From: JAKZVK01 sp965261065
GTDB taxonomy: Bacteria; Acidobacteriota; Terriglobia; Bryobacterales; UBA6623
Assembly (NCBI GenBank): GCA_965261065.1
Contig: OZ253444.1
Coordinates: 1,178,001-1,242,000, forward strand
DNA: 64,000 nucleotides
Reading direction: 5' to 3'
A program made the translations under genes and the position numbers. Under the pieces are notes generated by a model. That model was not told where the DNA came from, searched no databases, and was given only the letters and a program-made list of their open reading frames with translations. Positions 46,996 to 56,041 of this stretch are shown in pieces; within the stretch, counting starts at the first letter, position 1; each line of letters starts with the position of its first letter.

Positions 46996-47103
46996 ATGCC
47001 TCGTGCCGCTCTGCGTGTGAAGGTTTCCAAGAAAGATCAAGCAGCGCTGAAGAGGGTTCTAGGCGGCGGCATCGAGCAGGTGAGTCGAACGTCATCGGCT
47101 GGT
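46996..47103 (+). pseudogene. IS630-type transposase fragment (helix-turn-helix part)
   Basis: PRAALRVKVSKKDQAALKRV and LGGGIEQV resemble the start of IS630-family transposases, but the sequence breaks after about 30 residues. No catalytic part remains nearby. It is unrelated in sequence to the intact IS630 at 16379. It shows that an older element was here before the IS1595 copies arrived. Confidence 0.6.
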
Positions 47104-47593
47104 AGGCCGCCTACTATAAGGTCGAAGCGCACCCAGCGGGAGGCGGCACGGCCCTGCGCTTTGTCTCCGCCGAGACGGTCATCGAGGGCGAGAAGCAGCC
47201 GTTGGCGGAAGCACGGCTCAGCCGGCTCGACATCCCCGGCCGCTTTGCGCATCTTCGGCTCGTCTTCTTGCAGCGCGCGTCGACGGACGACCGCGACATG
47301 GGCCTGCTCGCCGCCGCGACGCCCGAAGCCCTCGCGTCCGCTACGCAAGACCTTGAGAAATCTTGCCGCGGCTCCGAAGCCGGCGAGTCTTTCTGTCTCG
47401 TGATGCCTCGCGGGGTCGCCGTCAACTCCGAGATCGGCGTTGAAGCCAACACGAAGAACTACTACCTGCCTCTCGGCGCCACAGTTGGCGAGCTGATCCG
47501 CGAGGCCGGCGTCGGCAGTCCGGACGAGGTACTGCCGACCCTGCAGGTCCGCCGCCTATTTCGTGGGCGCCCCGTGCGGGTCGATTTCGATCA

Positions 47594-48624
47594 GCTTGGT
47601 ATCCACTTGACTCAGGTGACCCCAAGATGTAGTGTAGGGCCTGGTGGAGGATTACCCGCGCGACCAACTCGAATTCGAGTCTCACTTTGCGAGCGAGGAG
47701 GCTTGCCGCGACTATCTGTTCGCCTTGCGCTGGCCAGAGGGTTTCCGCTGTCCAAGGTGTGGGCATGAGCGCGCTTGGCCGGTGCGCAAAGTGTGGTTCG
47801 AATGCGCTCGCTGCGGGCGGCAAACCTCCGTCACCGCCGGCACGATCTTTCAAGACACACGCAAGCCGCTGCGGCTGTGGTTCCGGGCGATGTGGACCAT
47901 CACCACGCAGAAGAATGGGGCCAGCGCCCTGGGTCTACAGCGCGTTCTGGGACTGGGCAGTTACCAAACCGCCTGGCCTTGGATGCACAAGCTGAGGCGA
48001 GCGATGGTGCGCCCGGGGCGGGAGCGATTGACGGGCCTCGTCGAGGTCGATGAGACCTACTGGGGCGCTGAAGAAGAAGGGGTAATCGGCCGGCAGACCG
48101 AGCGTAAAGCGTTGATTGCAGTCGCCGCGGAAGAGAGAGGCACCGGGCTGGGGCGCATCCGCATGCAGCGCGTTCAGAACGCCTCGGCGGCCAGTTTGAT
48201 GCCCTTCGTCGAGGAGTCGGTCGAGCCGGGCAGCGTGGTTGTTACCGACAACTGGTCGGGCTACGATCAGCTCAAGAAGAAGGACTACCAGCGTCGTATC
48301 ATCTCGATTAACAACCGCCGCGAGCAGGCCTCGCAGCTACTGCCGAGGGTGCACTTGGCGATCTCGCTACTCAAGCGCTGGATGCTGGGCACGCATCAGG
48401 GGGCGGTCAGCCACGAGCATCTGGACTACTATCTCGACGAGTTCGTGTTCCGCTTCAATCGGCGCAGATCACGCAGTCGGGGCAAGCTCTTCTACCGCCT
48501 TGTGCAGCAGGCCATGGCGGTGGAGCCGACGCCGTACCGCTCGATCGTCGCCGATTGGGACGCTAAGACGCTGTGAGCCCAACTACAAGATGTTGGGGTC
48601 ACCTGAGTCAAGTGGATACCAGGC
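47594..48624 (+). mobile_element. IS1595-family insertion sequence, copy 3
   Basis: 1031 bp. The ends are GCTTGGTATCC and, read backwards, GCCTGGTATCC. The 8-base target duplication TTCGATCA (47586-47593 and 48625-48632) is perfect. Confidence 0.96.
47644..48576 (+). CDS. IS1595-family transposase (copy 3)
   Basis: 310 residues. It differs from copy 1 at FESHFAS, GYDQLKKKDY and one or two further positions. Zinc ribbon and DDE residues are complete. Confidence 0.95.
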   Translation: MEDYPRDQLEFESHFASEEACRDYLFALRWPEGFRCPRCGHERAWPVRKVWFECARCGRQTSVTAGTIFQDTRKPLRLWFRAMWTITTQKNGASALGLQRVLGLGSYQTAWPWMHKLRRAMVRPGRERLTGLVEVDETYWGAEEEGVIGRQTERKALIAVAAEERGTGLGRIRMQRVQNASAASLMPFVEESVEPGSVVVTDNWSGYDQLKKKDYQRRIISINNRREQASQLLPRVHLAISLLKRWMLGTHQGAVSHEHLDYYLDEFVFRFNRRRSRSRGKLFYRLVQQAMAVEPTPYRSIVADWDAKTL

Positions 48625-48896
48625 TTCGATCAAACCGCTATCCTAAGGATGGTCTTGGTTGGCGGCGATTCCCTTCTCTGGTAAGTCGACGGCGGGATAC
48701 TCGGACTTTCGCCCGTTCGACGAGCTACTGTGTGAACTGAGGCGGCTGTCAGGTGTTGGCAACGCGACTTGTCGCCGGCTAACGCCGGATAGGTGTTGTT
48801 CGGGTCAGAGCCTCAGACCTTCGGATGCGACAGCACGAGGCTCGCAGCAAGCCCGGCCGGGGCTCCGGGACAAGAATTGGTCTAGAATCTGGACTA

Positions 48897-50855
48897 ATGA
48901 GCTTCGTACGACTGTCTCTGTTTCTCCTCCTCGCCGCCTCGGCCCTCGCGCAAGACACCACCCGAGCCGGCCGCTTCACGGTTGAGCATCCGACCCTGCA
49001 CAACCTCGGCTTCGAGTGGACGATTACCGGCGATGCCAACCGCAGCGCCTCCGTCTCGGTCGAGTTTCGCGCGGTCGGCGAATCCGAGTGGCGCCGGGCG
49101 CTTCCGCTAGTGCGCGTTGGCGGCGAGCGCATCTTTCGCACACGAGAGCATCTCGACTACACGGTCCCCGACGGTTTCGCGGGCAGCATCTTGAATCTCG
49201 AGCCCGGCACCGAATATGAGTGCCGCTTCGAGATGACCGACCCCGACGGCGCGACGGGCCAAACGACCGAAACGGTGCGTGTCAAGACGCGTACCGAGCC
49301 GCAGCCATACAGCGGCGGGCGAACCCTGCACGTCTATCCGCCCTATCACGAGGGCGAGAGGCAAGAACCCCACTTCTCCAGCCTGCTGCATGCCTATTAC
49401 GGCGCCGGGCTCGGCGACTGGAATGTCGTGTGGGAGCAGCGCGTCCAACCCGGCGACACTATCCTCGTTCACGCAGGGCTCTACAGGAACGAGCGGCTCA
49501 ACTATGTAGACCCGATGATGACGCCGTTCGACGGAACCAATTGGCTCACCGTCAAGGGGACGGCCGAGAAGCCCATCACGATCAAAGCGGCCGGGGACGG
49601 CGAGGTCGTCTTCGACGGCGCGGGCAACCATCGGATCTTCGACGTGATGGCTACGGCCCATCACATCTTCGACGGGCTCACCTTCCGCAACACCGACGTC
49701 GCTATTTTCGCCGGATTCAAAGAGGTGCTGGGCGCGGTCGGGCTGACCGTCAAGAACTGTCGCTTCGAGGACATCGGCTTTGGCGTCTGGACCGAGTACG
49801 CCGGGTCAAGCGACTTCTACATCGCCGACAACATTTTTCTCGGCCGCATCGAAGAGCGCAACCTTCTCGTCGGATGGACCGGCCGGTTCTGGAAGAGCGC
49901 CGGCCCCTACGGCTCGCACGAGATGCGCAGCTACTACGCCGTCAAGGTCTACGGACCCGGCCACGTGATCGCCCACAACGCCATCGCCTACTTCCACGAC
50001 GGCATCGGCGTCTCGACCTACGGCACCCCCTCGCAGGATCCCGAGCGGCGCGCGTCATCGATCGACATCTACAACAACGACATCCACATGTCCGGCGACG
50101 ACTTCGTCGAGACCGACGGCGGCGTACACAACATCCGCGTGTACAACAACCGCGGCGTGAATGCGGCGCACGGTGGCTACAGCTCGCAACCCGTCTTCGG
50201 CGGCCCGGCGTATTTCATCCGCAACCTGCTCTACCACGTCCCGAGCGGTGTCGCCTTCAAGTTCTCCGCCAAGGCTGCCGGACTGTTCGCGTACCACAAC
50301 ACGATCATCGGCGAGCAGGTCGCGGGCGACCCGACGTCGAACATGCACTACCGCAATAACTTGTTCCTGGGGCGGGATACTCCGGACCGCGGTGTGATGA
50401 CCTGGGCGAATGCGACCGAAGCCTATAGCTCCGACTACAACGGCTACCGGCCCAACAAGGGAGTCGCGGAGCAGTATCGCTGGCTCGCCCCGAAGGGTGG
50501 CCCGGGAGGCGGCCGGGTGATGTACGAACCGCGGAGCGACGACTGGAGGACTTTCTCAACGCTCGCAGAGTTCCGAGCTGCGACCGGCCAGGAGAAGCAC
50601 GGCCTGGAACTGGACTTCGACATCTTCGACCAGATGACCCCACCCGATCCTTCGAAGCGGCACGAGGTGTATCACGCAACGGAGTTGAACTTCCGCTTAA
50701 AGCCGAGAAGCAAGGCCGTGGACGCCGGCGTTCGGATCCCGACGGTGAATGACGACTTCACCGGGGACGCCCCCGACCTGGGCGCGCTGGAAGTGGGCCG
50801 GCCCGAACCGCACTACGGTCCGCGTTGGCTCAAGACCCAGCCGTTCTATCGCTGA
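48897..50855 (+). CDS. Secreted right-handed parallel beta-helix protein
   Basis: The ATG at 48897 begins a signal peptide (LSLFLLLAASALAQ). An Ig/fibronectin-like domain follows (about 25-130: VEHPTLHNLGFEWTITG, LEPGTEYECRFE). The remaining about 500 residues hold the repeated short strands of a beta-helix: TVKNCRFEDIGFGVWTEY, IDIYNNDIHMSGDDFVETDG, VYNNRGVNAAHGG. Pectate-lyase-like catalytic residues cannot be pinned down. Proteins of this type bind or cut polysaccharides. Confidence 0.83.
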   Translation: MSFVRLSLFLLLAASALAQDTTRAGRFTVEHPTLHNLGFEWTITGDANRSASVSVEFRAVGESEWRRALPLVRVGGERIFRTREHLDYTVPDGFAGSILNLEPGTEYECRFEMTDPDGATGQTTETVRVKTRTEPQPYSGGRTLHVYPPYHEGERQEPHFSSLLHAYYGAGLGDWNVVWEQRVQPGDTILVHAGLYRNERLNYVDPMMTPFDGTNWLTVKGTAEKPITIKAAGDGEVVFDGAGNHRIFDVMATAHHIFDGLTFRNTDVAIFAGFKEVLGAVGLTVKNCRFEDIGFGVWTEYAGSSDFYIADNIFLGRIEERNLLVGWTGRFWKSAGPYGSHEMRSYYAVKVYGPGHVIAHNAIAYFHDGIGVSTYGTPSQDPERRASSIDIYNNDIHMSGDDFVETDGGVHNIRVYNNRGVNAAHGGYSSQPVFGGPAYFIRNLLYHVPSGVAFKFSAKAAGLFAYHNTIIGEQVAGDPTSNMHYRNNLFLGRDTPDRGVMTWANATEAYSSDYNGYRPNKGVAEQYRWLAPKGGPGGGRVMYEPRSDDWRTFSTLAEFRAATGQEKHGLELDFDIFDQMTPPDPSKRHEVYHATELNFRLKPRSKAVDAGVRIPTVNDDFTGDAPDLGALEVGRPEPHYGPRWLKTQPFYR

Positions 50856-50924
50856 TCGATAGACTGGACTCAACGCCGCGACCAAGCCCGGGCGGTGCGC
50901 CCGGCCTCCGCCGTCACCCGCGAG

Positions 50925-51557
50925 TCACCCCGCGTACACCCTTGACCGTACAGGGCAATCCACAGCTCCGCACGACCGGGCGATGGCCTCGGCGATCTTG
51001 CGCCCCCCACTGCCGGAGGGCTCGATGGTGTTGGCGTAATCCGAAGACTCCGCACAAACGAACCGCAGGTCGATCAACGCTAGCCGCCGCTCAAAAGCCG
51101 TTCTCAGAATGACATCATTGAAAGTCATCAGGGCGACTCGAACGAGTACCGCCTCATGGTCTTCGAAATTGCAGTTGTAGATCGTGCAAATCGTCGTTTC
51201 CTTGCCCAGGGACAAAGCCATGTCCACTGCGGAACCGTATGAAGTCTCAAATGCTCTGAGCCGCTCCCCAAACAGAAGCAGCGCTTCTTCGGTCGAACCA
51301 ACCGGCGTATCGAGCAGGTCGAAGTTGTGCAGCACGTCGTTGCCACCAATCGAGATCACTAAATGAGACGCATCTTGCGGCACCTGTTCGAGCTGGACGG
51401 CAAGATCACCAGTCGTGGCCCCGTCTACGGCGTAGAGGCTCGCACGCCAACCCGCCGGAAGCACATCCCGCAGGTGCGCCACGACGTCAGGCGTGCCACC
51501 CGTATACGCTTCGTTGTCGAAGATCGAATCTCCCACGAGCGCGATGTGTGATGACAT
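50925..51557 (-). CDS. SGNH/GDSL-family hydrolase
   Basis: The 210-residue protein has block I GDSIF (GDS at 9-11 with the nucleophile S) and block III GGNDV (72-76). The usual C-terminal D-x-x-H is not obvious: the region reads SSDYANTIEPSGSGGRKIAEA, with N and E where histidine would sit, so the mechanism or activity may differ. No signal peptide is evident, suggesting cytoplasmic location. It is convergent with the beta-helix gene. Confidence 0.83.
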   Translation of the reverse strand: MSSHIALVGDSIFDNEAYTGGTPDVVAHLRDVLPAGWRASLYAVDGATTGDLAVQLEQVPQDASHLVISIGGNDVLHNFDLLDTPVGSTEEALLLFGERLRAFETSYGSAVDMALSLGKETTICTIYNCNFEDHEAVLVRVALMTFNDVILRTAFERRLALIDLRFVCAESSDYANTIEPSGSGGRKIAEAIARSCGAVDCPVRSRVYAG

Positions 51558-51596
51558 TTGAACTGTTCGATCGTCGGCGGGGCCGTGCTTATCCTG

Positions 51597-52151
51597 CTAG
51601 AGCACGGGGATGGTGACGTCGACGGTCTTGGGCGGCAGGCAGGCTTTGTCGTTGCACGCTTGGTAGCGCAGCTTGCCGGTTAGCTCAGAGGGAAGTTGTG
51701 CGGGGACCTGGAAGGTCGTGCGGATAACGATCCGGCCCGAGTAAACCGAGAGCGGCTTGTCGGAAAAGCCGTAGGTCACTTGTTCGGGTTCGGGGTACCG
51801 GATGTCTTTCACCTCAACGGGGGCCGCGGTCCAGGTCAGCCGCGTGGGGATGAGGTAGTCCTCGTTGGGTTGATTGGAGTTGATGTGGTAGCCGCCACGG
51901 ATCTGGACGGTCAGCGGAACCACGACCGTCTCGCCGGCCTTGAGCGCCACCGGTGGGCCCGGGACCACGGTTGCGGCCCGCAGGCCTCGGTACGATTGGG
52001 CAGCCAGCAGCCCGGCGGAAAGAGCACCTGTCAGCAGCAAGAAAACGAGTGGACGAACGGGAGTACGGGCGCGCGCATGCCGGGCCTTTGTCAGTGGGTC
52101 GGCAGTGGTTGGCGCCGATGGCGCGCCCGGCGGTCGCGTTCGTTTCGTCAC
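51597..52151 (-). CDS. Exported DsbD N-terminal-like (DsbC-type) domain protein
   Basis: The 184-residue protein starts at GTG and has a basic N-terminus then a transmembrane or signal segment (VFLLLTGALSAGLLAAQ). The C-terminal about 130 residues are the periplasmic domain of DsbD, with cysteines C-N-D-K-A-C in YQACNDKACLPP. That domain passes electrons to other thiol proteins; here the DsbD membrane and thioredoxin parts are missing. The TlpA gene ends 29 bases upstream, so they likely form an operon for thiol reduction. Confidence 0.85.
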   Translation of the reverse strand: MTKRTRPPGAPSAPTTADPLTKARHARARTPVRPLVFLLLTGALSAGLLAAQSYRGLRAATVVPGPPVALKAGETVVVPLTVQIRGGYHINSNQPNEDYLIPTRLTWTAAPVEVKDIRYPEPEQVTYGFSDKPLSVYSGRIVIRTTFQVPAQLPSELTGKLRYQACNDKACLPPKTVDVTIPVL

Positions 52152-52180
52152 GGGTTTGAGAACAGGGGACCGGTTCCGGG

Positions 52181-52765
52181 CTAGCGGGCGCCTTGCGTCA
52201 CCAACCGGGAGTCATCCTGGTGTAGCTGCTCGATGAGTAGCTGCTCGATCTCTTCCTCGTAATCGCTTTTGCTAATCAGGCCGGCGTGGGTCGCGGTGAT
52301 GCGGCCCTGTTTGTCGATGATGAACGTCGTGGGCAAAGCGACGACGCCGCCGAACTCGTCGGCCATCTCGTCATTGCCGACCACCACGGGGAAGTTCAGT
52401 TCCAACTCATTCACGAATGGGCGAACGACTTCCCATCCTTCGTCGTCCAGCGAGACCGCTATGACCGAGAAGCCCCGGTCTTTGTACTTGCGCTGGAACT
52501 CGACGAACCAAGGCATCTCAATCTTGCAGGGCATGCACCAGGTCGCCCAGAAGTTCAGGAGCACGACTTTCCCCTGAAACTCCGATAGCTGCACGTTTTC
52601 GCCTCGCTCGTCCTGCAGGGTGAAGTCGGGGGCGGGCTTGCGGTCGGCTTCGTCGGTCGCGGCTTGGGCGGTTCCTTCAGGAACGTGGGCCATGTCCTGG
52701 GTGCAGGACGGCGTCGCGATGAGGCCCAGGACGAGCAGGGCCGCAAGGGGCAGGGTTCTCAGCAT
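52181..52765 (-). CDS. TlpA-like thioredoxin-fold lipoprotein
   Basis: The ATG at 52765 with GGAG six bases upstream gives 194 residues; the TTG two codons earlier is less likely. It has a signal with cysteine after ATPS (lipoprotein type) and a redoxin fold: FTLQDERGENVQLSEFQG, FWATWCMPCK with the CxxC active site, and VVALPTTFIID with the cis-proline. It reduces or exchanges disulfides in the periplasm. Confidence 0.93.
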   Translation of the reverse strand: MLRTLPLAALLVLGLIATPSCTQDMAHVPEGTAQAATDEADRKPAPDFTLQDERGENVQLSEFQGKVVLLNFWATWCMPCKIEMPWFVEFQRKYKDRGFSVIAVSLDDEGWEVVRPFVNELELNFPVVVGNDEMADEFGGVVALPTTFIIDKQGRITATHAGLISKSDYEEEIEQLLIEQLHQDDSRLVTQGAR

Positions 52766-52922
52766 GCACAACTCCTCATTCCGTCTTCAATTATAGCTTT
52801 CGCATTGGAGGCGCGGTCGGTTACGGATGAAGGCCTGTGGGTTTGAAGTTGGTGACGGGGTTCGGTCGGCAGCGGTCAGCCCCTACAAAACGAGCGGCTC
52901 GCCACGCGGCGAGAAACCCGGA

Positions 52923-53993
52923 CTAGATTGTCTTCGTGATCTTGGTCAGCGTCCTCGGCTGGTCGGGATCGATCCCCTTCTGCTCGGCTAGGGATGCGGT
53001 GAAAAGCTGCGCCGGGATGATGTAGGGGATGGGGGTCAGCAGATCGTCGGGACAGCCGCGAATCTTGGGAATCGAACCGGGCAGGCGGATGCGGCGGGAC
53101 ACATCGCCGGCTTGCGCTTCGTTGCCCTGACTGTTGCCGTGGCCGATCACGATCGTTTCGGCCTCAAGGCCCCGCAGCTTGGCCAACATGCCTGTTACGC
53201 CCGGCTGGGTCGGCCCGGGCGGCGCGAAGACGAAAACCGGGAACCCCATGCCAACGAGCGCGATCGGCCCGTGCAGGAAGTCCGCGTCGGAGAAACGCTC
53301 GGCGACGACATAGCACGTTTCCATCATCTTGAGCGAGAACTCGTAGGCGGTGGCATAGTTGAGGCCTCGGCCGACGACAACGGTATTAGTCATAAAACGG
53401 TAGCGTTCCGACAGCGCCTGCACCGACTTCTTGACAGAGAGAGCGCGGGCTGCCACGGCCGGGAGCCGCTCCAAGACCCGAGGTGGGATCGGAGCCCCCA
53501 AAGCGTAGGCCAGAAGATAAAGCACGAGAAGCTGGCCGGTGTAGGTCTTGGTCGCGGCGACGCTCCGCTCGCGTCCGGCGTGGACCTGAAACAGTTCGTC
53601 GACGCACTTCGTGATCGAACTGCCGGGCTCGTTGGTGATGCCGACCGTGAGCGCGCCTTGCTCGCGCGCCGCCTGCAAGCAGAGATTAGTGTCGGTCGAT
53701 TCGCCTGATTGGGAGAGGCCCACGACCAGAGCATCGCTCCAGTTCGGCTTCGCCCCGTAGAGCGTCGTCACCGATGGAGCGGCGAGCGATGTCGGCAGGC
53801 CCACGGTGGTTTCGATCAGGTAGCGGCCAAACAGCGCGGCATTGTCGGAGGTACCGCGGGCGACCAGGACGACCATCGAAAACGACCGTCCCGCAATGCG
53901 GCGACGGAATCGTTCGATCGCTTTGACCTCGCGGCGGAGCGTCTTCTCGAGCGCCTGGGGCTGCTGCTCGATCTCCTCGAGCATGAAAGACAT
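52923..53993 (-). CDS. SIS-domain sugar isomerase/deaminase (GlmS C-terminal-like)
   Basis: The 356-residue protein (ATG at 53993; the frame is open further upstream) has two SIS domains: VLVARGTSDNAALFGRYL and GLSQSGESTDTNLC in the first, and VVVGRGLNYATAYEFSLKM with FLHGPIALV in the second. There is no glutaminase domain, so it is an AgaS/NagB-II-type enzyme that works on amino-sugar phosphates rather than GlmS itself. It is divergent from the pmbA gene by 106 bases. Confidence 0.88.
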   Translation of the reverse strand: MSFMLEEIEQQPQALEKTLRREVKAIERFRRRIAGRSFSMVVLVARGTSDNAALFGRYLIETTVGLPTSLAAPSVTTLYGAKPNWSDALVVGLSQSGESTDTNLCLQAAREQGALTVGITNEPGSSITKCVDELFQVHAGRERSVAATKTYTGQLLVLYLLAYALGAPIPPRVLERLPAVAARALSVKKSVQALSERYRFMTNTVVVGRGLNYATAYEFSLKMMETCYVVAERFSDADFLHGPIALVGMGFPVFVFAPPGPTQPGVTGMLAKLRGLEAETIVIGHGNSQGNEAQAGDVSRRIRLPGSIPKIRGCPDDLLTPIPYIIPAQLFTASLAEQKGIDPDQPRTLTKITKTI

Positions 53994-54099
53994 AAGGCGA
54001 TTATCGCGCGAACGGATGCGGTGTTCCCACACCCTTTCCCGCTCTTGTGGGAATCTATTGAATGAGGCGCACGCTTGAAAGGCCCGCCCCACTGCCAAC

Positions 54100-55449
54100 A
54101 TGGATCATCTTGACCTAGCCAAGGACGTCGTATCCCGCGCGGTGAAGGGCGGGGCGGACGACGCCGACTGCGTCGTGCAGGAACGAGGGGAGTTTTCCGT
54201 GAGCGTCCGCTTGGGCGAGGTCGAGCAACTCAAGGACTCGGGCTCGAAGGCGATTGGCCTGCGGGTATTGAAAGGCAAGTGTGCGGCGTCTTCCTACAGT
54301 TCCGATTTCACGGATGCAGGGATCGAGAAACTCCTCGCCTCGGCACTCGAGGCCGTACGCTTCACCTCGGACGATCCCTGCGTGGGGCTGCCTGAACCCG
54401 ACGAACTCGGCATGGGAGCTGAGCCGGACTCGCTCGATCTCTATCACGACGACGTTCTGACTCTCTCGTCGGAACGCAAGATCGAGATGGCGCAGGTGGC
54501 CGAACAAGCGGCCCTGGACGCCGATCCGCGGGTCAACAACTCCGAAGGGGGCGGCTTCGGGTCGGGTTGGAGCCGTTGGGTGTTGGCGAACTCGCGCGGG
54601 TTTGCGGGGGCCTATCGCGGTACGAGTTGTTCGTTATCGGTCGTCCCGCTGGCGGAGTCGAACGGCAACAAGGAGCGCGACTATTGGTACAGCGTCGCTC
54701 GCAGCGTGGGGTCACTGCAATCGCCCGAGGAGATCGGGCGTATCGCAGCGGAGCGCGTGGTGCGGCGTTTGAATGCGAGAAAGATCAGCACGACCCAAGC
54801 ACCGATCGTCTTCGAGGCGCCGGTTGCGAAGTCGCTGCTGGGCCACATCCTCAACGCCATCAGCGGAGACACGGTTTACCGTAAGGCGTCGTTCCTGGCC
54901 GATCACCTGGGGAAGGCGGTGGCCAACACGCAAGTCACGATCGTTGACGACGGGCTACGACCGGGCGGGTTTGGTACGTCTCCCTTTGATGATGAAGGCA
55001 CGCCCAGCCGGCGCACGACAGTGATCCAAGACGGGGTGCTGGAAAGCTATTTGTTAAACTGCTACACGGCTCGCAAGCTCGGACTCAAGACGACGGGGAA
55101 CGCGTCGCGCGGGCTAGCGGGCAATCCGGGCGTCGGTGCGGGCAATTTCATGATCGAGCCCGGCTCGGCCAGCGGCGACGATATCGTGAGATCGGTCAAG
55201 AGCGGCCTCTACGTCACCGAGTTGATGGGTTTCGGCGTGAATCTCGTGACGGGTGATTATTCGCGGGGCGCCGCCGGGTTTTGGATCGAGAACGGCAAGC
55301 TCGCTTATCCGGTCTCGGAGGTCACGATTGCAGGGAACCTCAAGCAGATGTTTCAGGACATTGAGGCGGTGGGGTCGGATCTCGATTTTCGCGGCGCGGT
55401 CGTGGCTCCAACCATCAAGATCCGGCAGATGATCGTAGCCGGCAAGTAG
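54100..55449 (+). CDS. pmbA: TldD/PmbA-family metalloprotease subunit
   Basis: The 449-residue protein shows the family pattern: GADDADCVVQERGEFSVSV at the start, YRGTSCSLSVV in the centre, and GVLESYLLNCYTARKLGL and GFGVNLVTGDYSRGAAGFWI near the end. PmbA (TldE) acts with TldD in maturing modified peptides; no TldD partner is in the window. The next gene starts 19 bases after its stop. Confidence 0.93.
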   Translation: MDHLDLAKDVVSRAVKGGADDADCVVQERGEFSVSVRLGEVEQLKDSGSKAIGLRVLKGKCAASSYSSDFTDAGIEKLLASALEAVRFTSDDPCVGLPEPDELGMGAEPDSLDLYHDDVLTLSSERKIEMAQVAEQAALDADPRVNNSEGGGFGSGWSRWVLANSRGFAGAYRGTSCSLSVVPLAESNGNKERDYWYSVARSVGSLQSPEEIGRIAAERVVRRLNARKISTTQAPIVFEAPVAKSLLGHILNAISGDTVYRKASFLADHLGKAVANTQVTIVDDGLRPGGFGTSPFDDEGTPSRRTTVIQDGVLESYLLNCYTARKLGLKTTGNASRGLAGNPGVGAGNFMIEPGSASGDDIVRSVKSGLYVTELMGFGVNLVTGDYSRGAAGFWIENGKLAYPVSEVTIAGNLKQMFQDIEAVGSDLDFRGAVVAPTIKIRQMIVAGK

Positions 55450-55468
55450 CATCCAGCAACTAGCATCC

Positions 55469-55948
55469 GTGCTCGAGCAAGGAAAAGAGCTGCGAAGGGC
55501 CGGGGGTTCCCGGATCCCGTTGCCCGCGCTGGGGGCAATTCTGCTGCTCGCGGCCGGGGTGGGAGGCTACTTCTGGTGGCTGTCGCAGCGGCCTCCACCC
55601 GAAGATCCGCGGCTTACCGAAGAAGCGCGGCAGTACCTCCCTCATCTCGACCTCGCCGACGTCGAGATGCAGGCCGAAGAAGACTTCCTCGAACAAACGC
55701 TGGTTACGATCGAGGGCAAGATCGCTAATCATGGCGCCCGTACGGTTACGCTGGTCGAGATCAACTGTATCTTCCGCGAGATCAATGGCATCGAAATCGC
55801 TCGGGAACCGAGAGCGATCGTCGGAGGCCGTACGGGGACGCTCGATCCCGAGGGCATGACGTCGTTCCGGTTGGCTTTCGACGCGGTCTCGCCGGACTGG
55901 AACCAAGCCATGCCTGACCTCTTTATTTCGCAGATTCAGTTCGAGTAG
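55469..55948 (+). CDS. Hypothetical single-pass membrane protein
   Basis: The 159-residue protein starts at GTG. It has one transmembrane helix (about 17-40, LPALGAILLLAAGVGGYFWW) and a soluble beta-rich domain (VTIEGKIANHGARTVTLVEIN). It resembles small DUF2393-type proteins, not proven. It probably shares the pmbA transcript. Confidence 0.6.
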   Translation: MLEQGKELRRAGGSRIPLPALGAILLLAAGVGGYFWWLSQRPPPEDPRLTEEARQYLPHLDLADVEMQAEEDFLEQTLVTIEGKIANHGARTVTLVEINCIFREINGIEIAREPRAIVGGRTGTLDPEGMTSFRLAFDAVSPDWNQAMPDLFISQIQFE

Positions 55949-56041
55949 TCGGGATCAGCCCTTCGTGCCGGGGCCCGGTAACGAGCGAGACGGTGGTAAC
56001 GAGCGGGAAGGCGGCGCCGGGGCAAGGGCGTCGATGACCCG

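Larger units (their letters stand above)
47106..48684 (+). pseudogene. Fragment of unknown exported or soluble protein, split by IS1595 copy 3
   Basis: The in-frame segments are 47106-47593 and 48633-48684, joined by removing the IS and one target duplication. The visible part begins directly after an in-frame TAG and lacks a start, so the 5' end was lost to the IS630 fragment. It contains NYYLPLGATVGELIREAG, which resembles a beta-grasp/SLBB-like motif seen in capsule-related proteins, but this is weak. Function not known. Confidence 0.5.
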
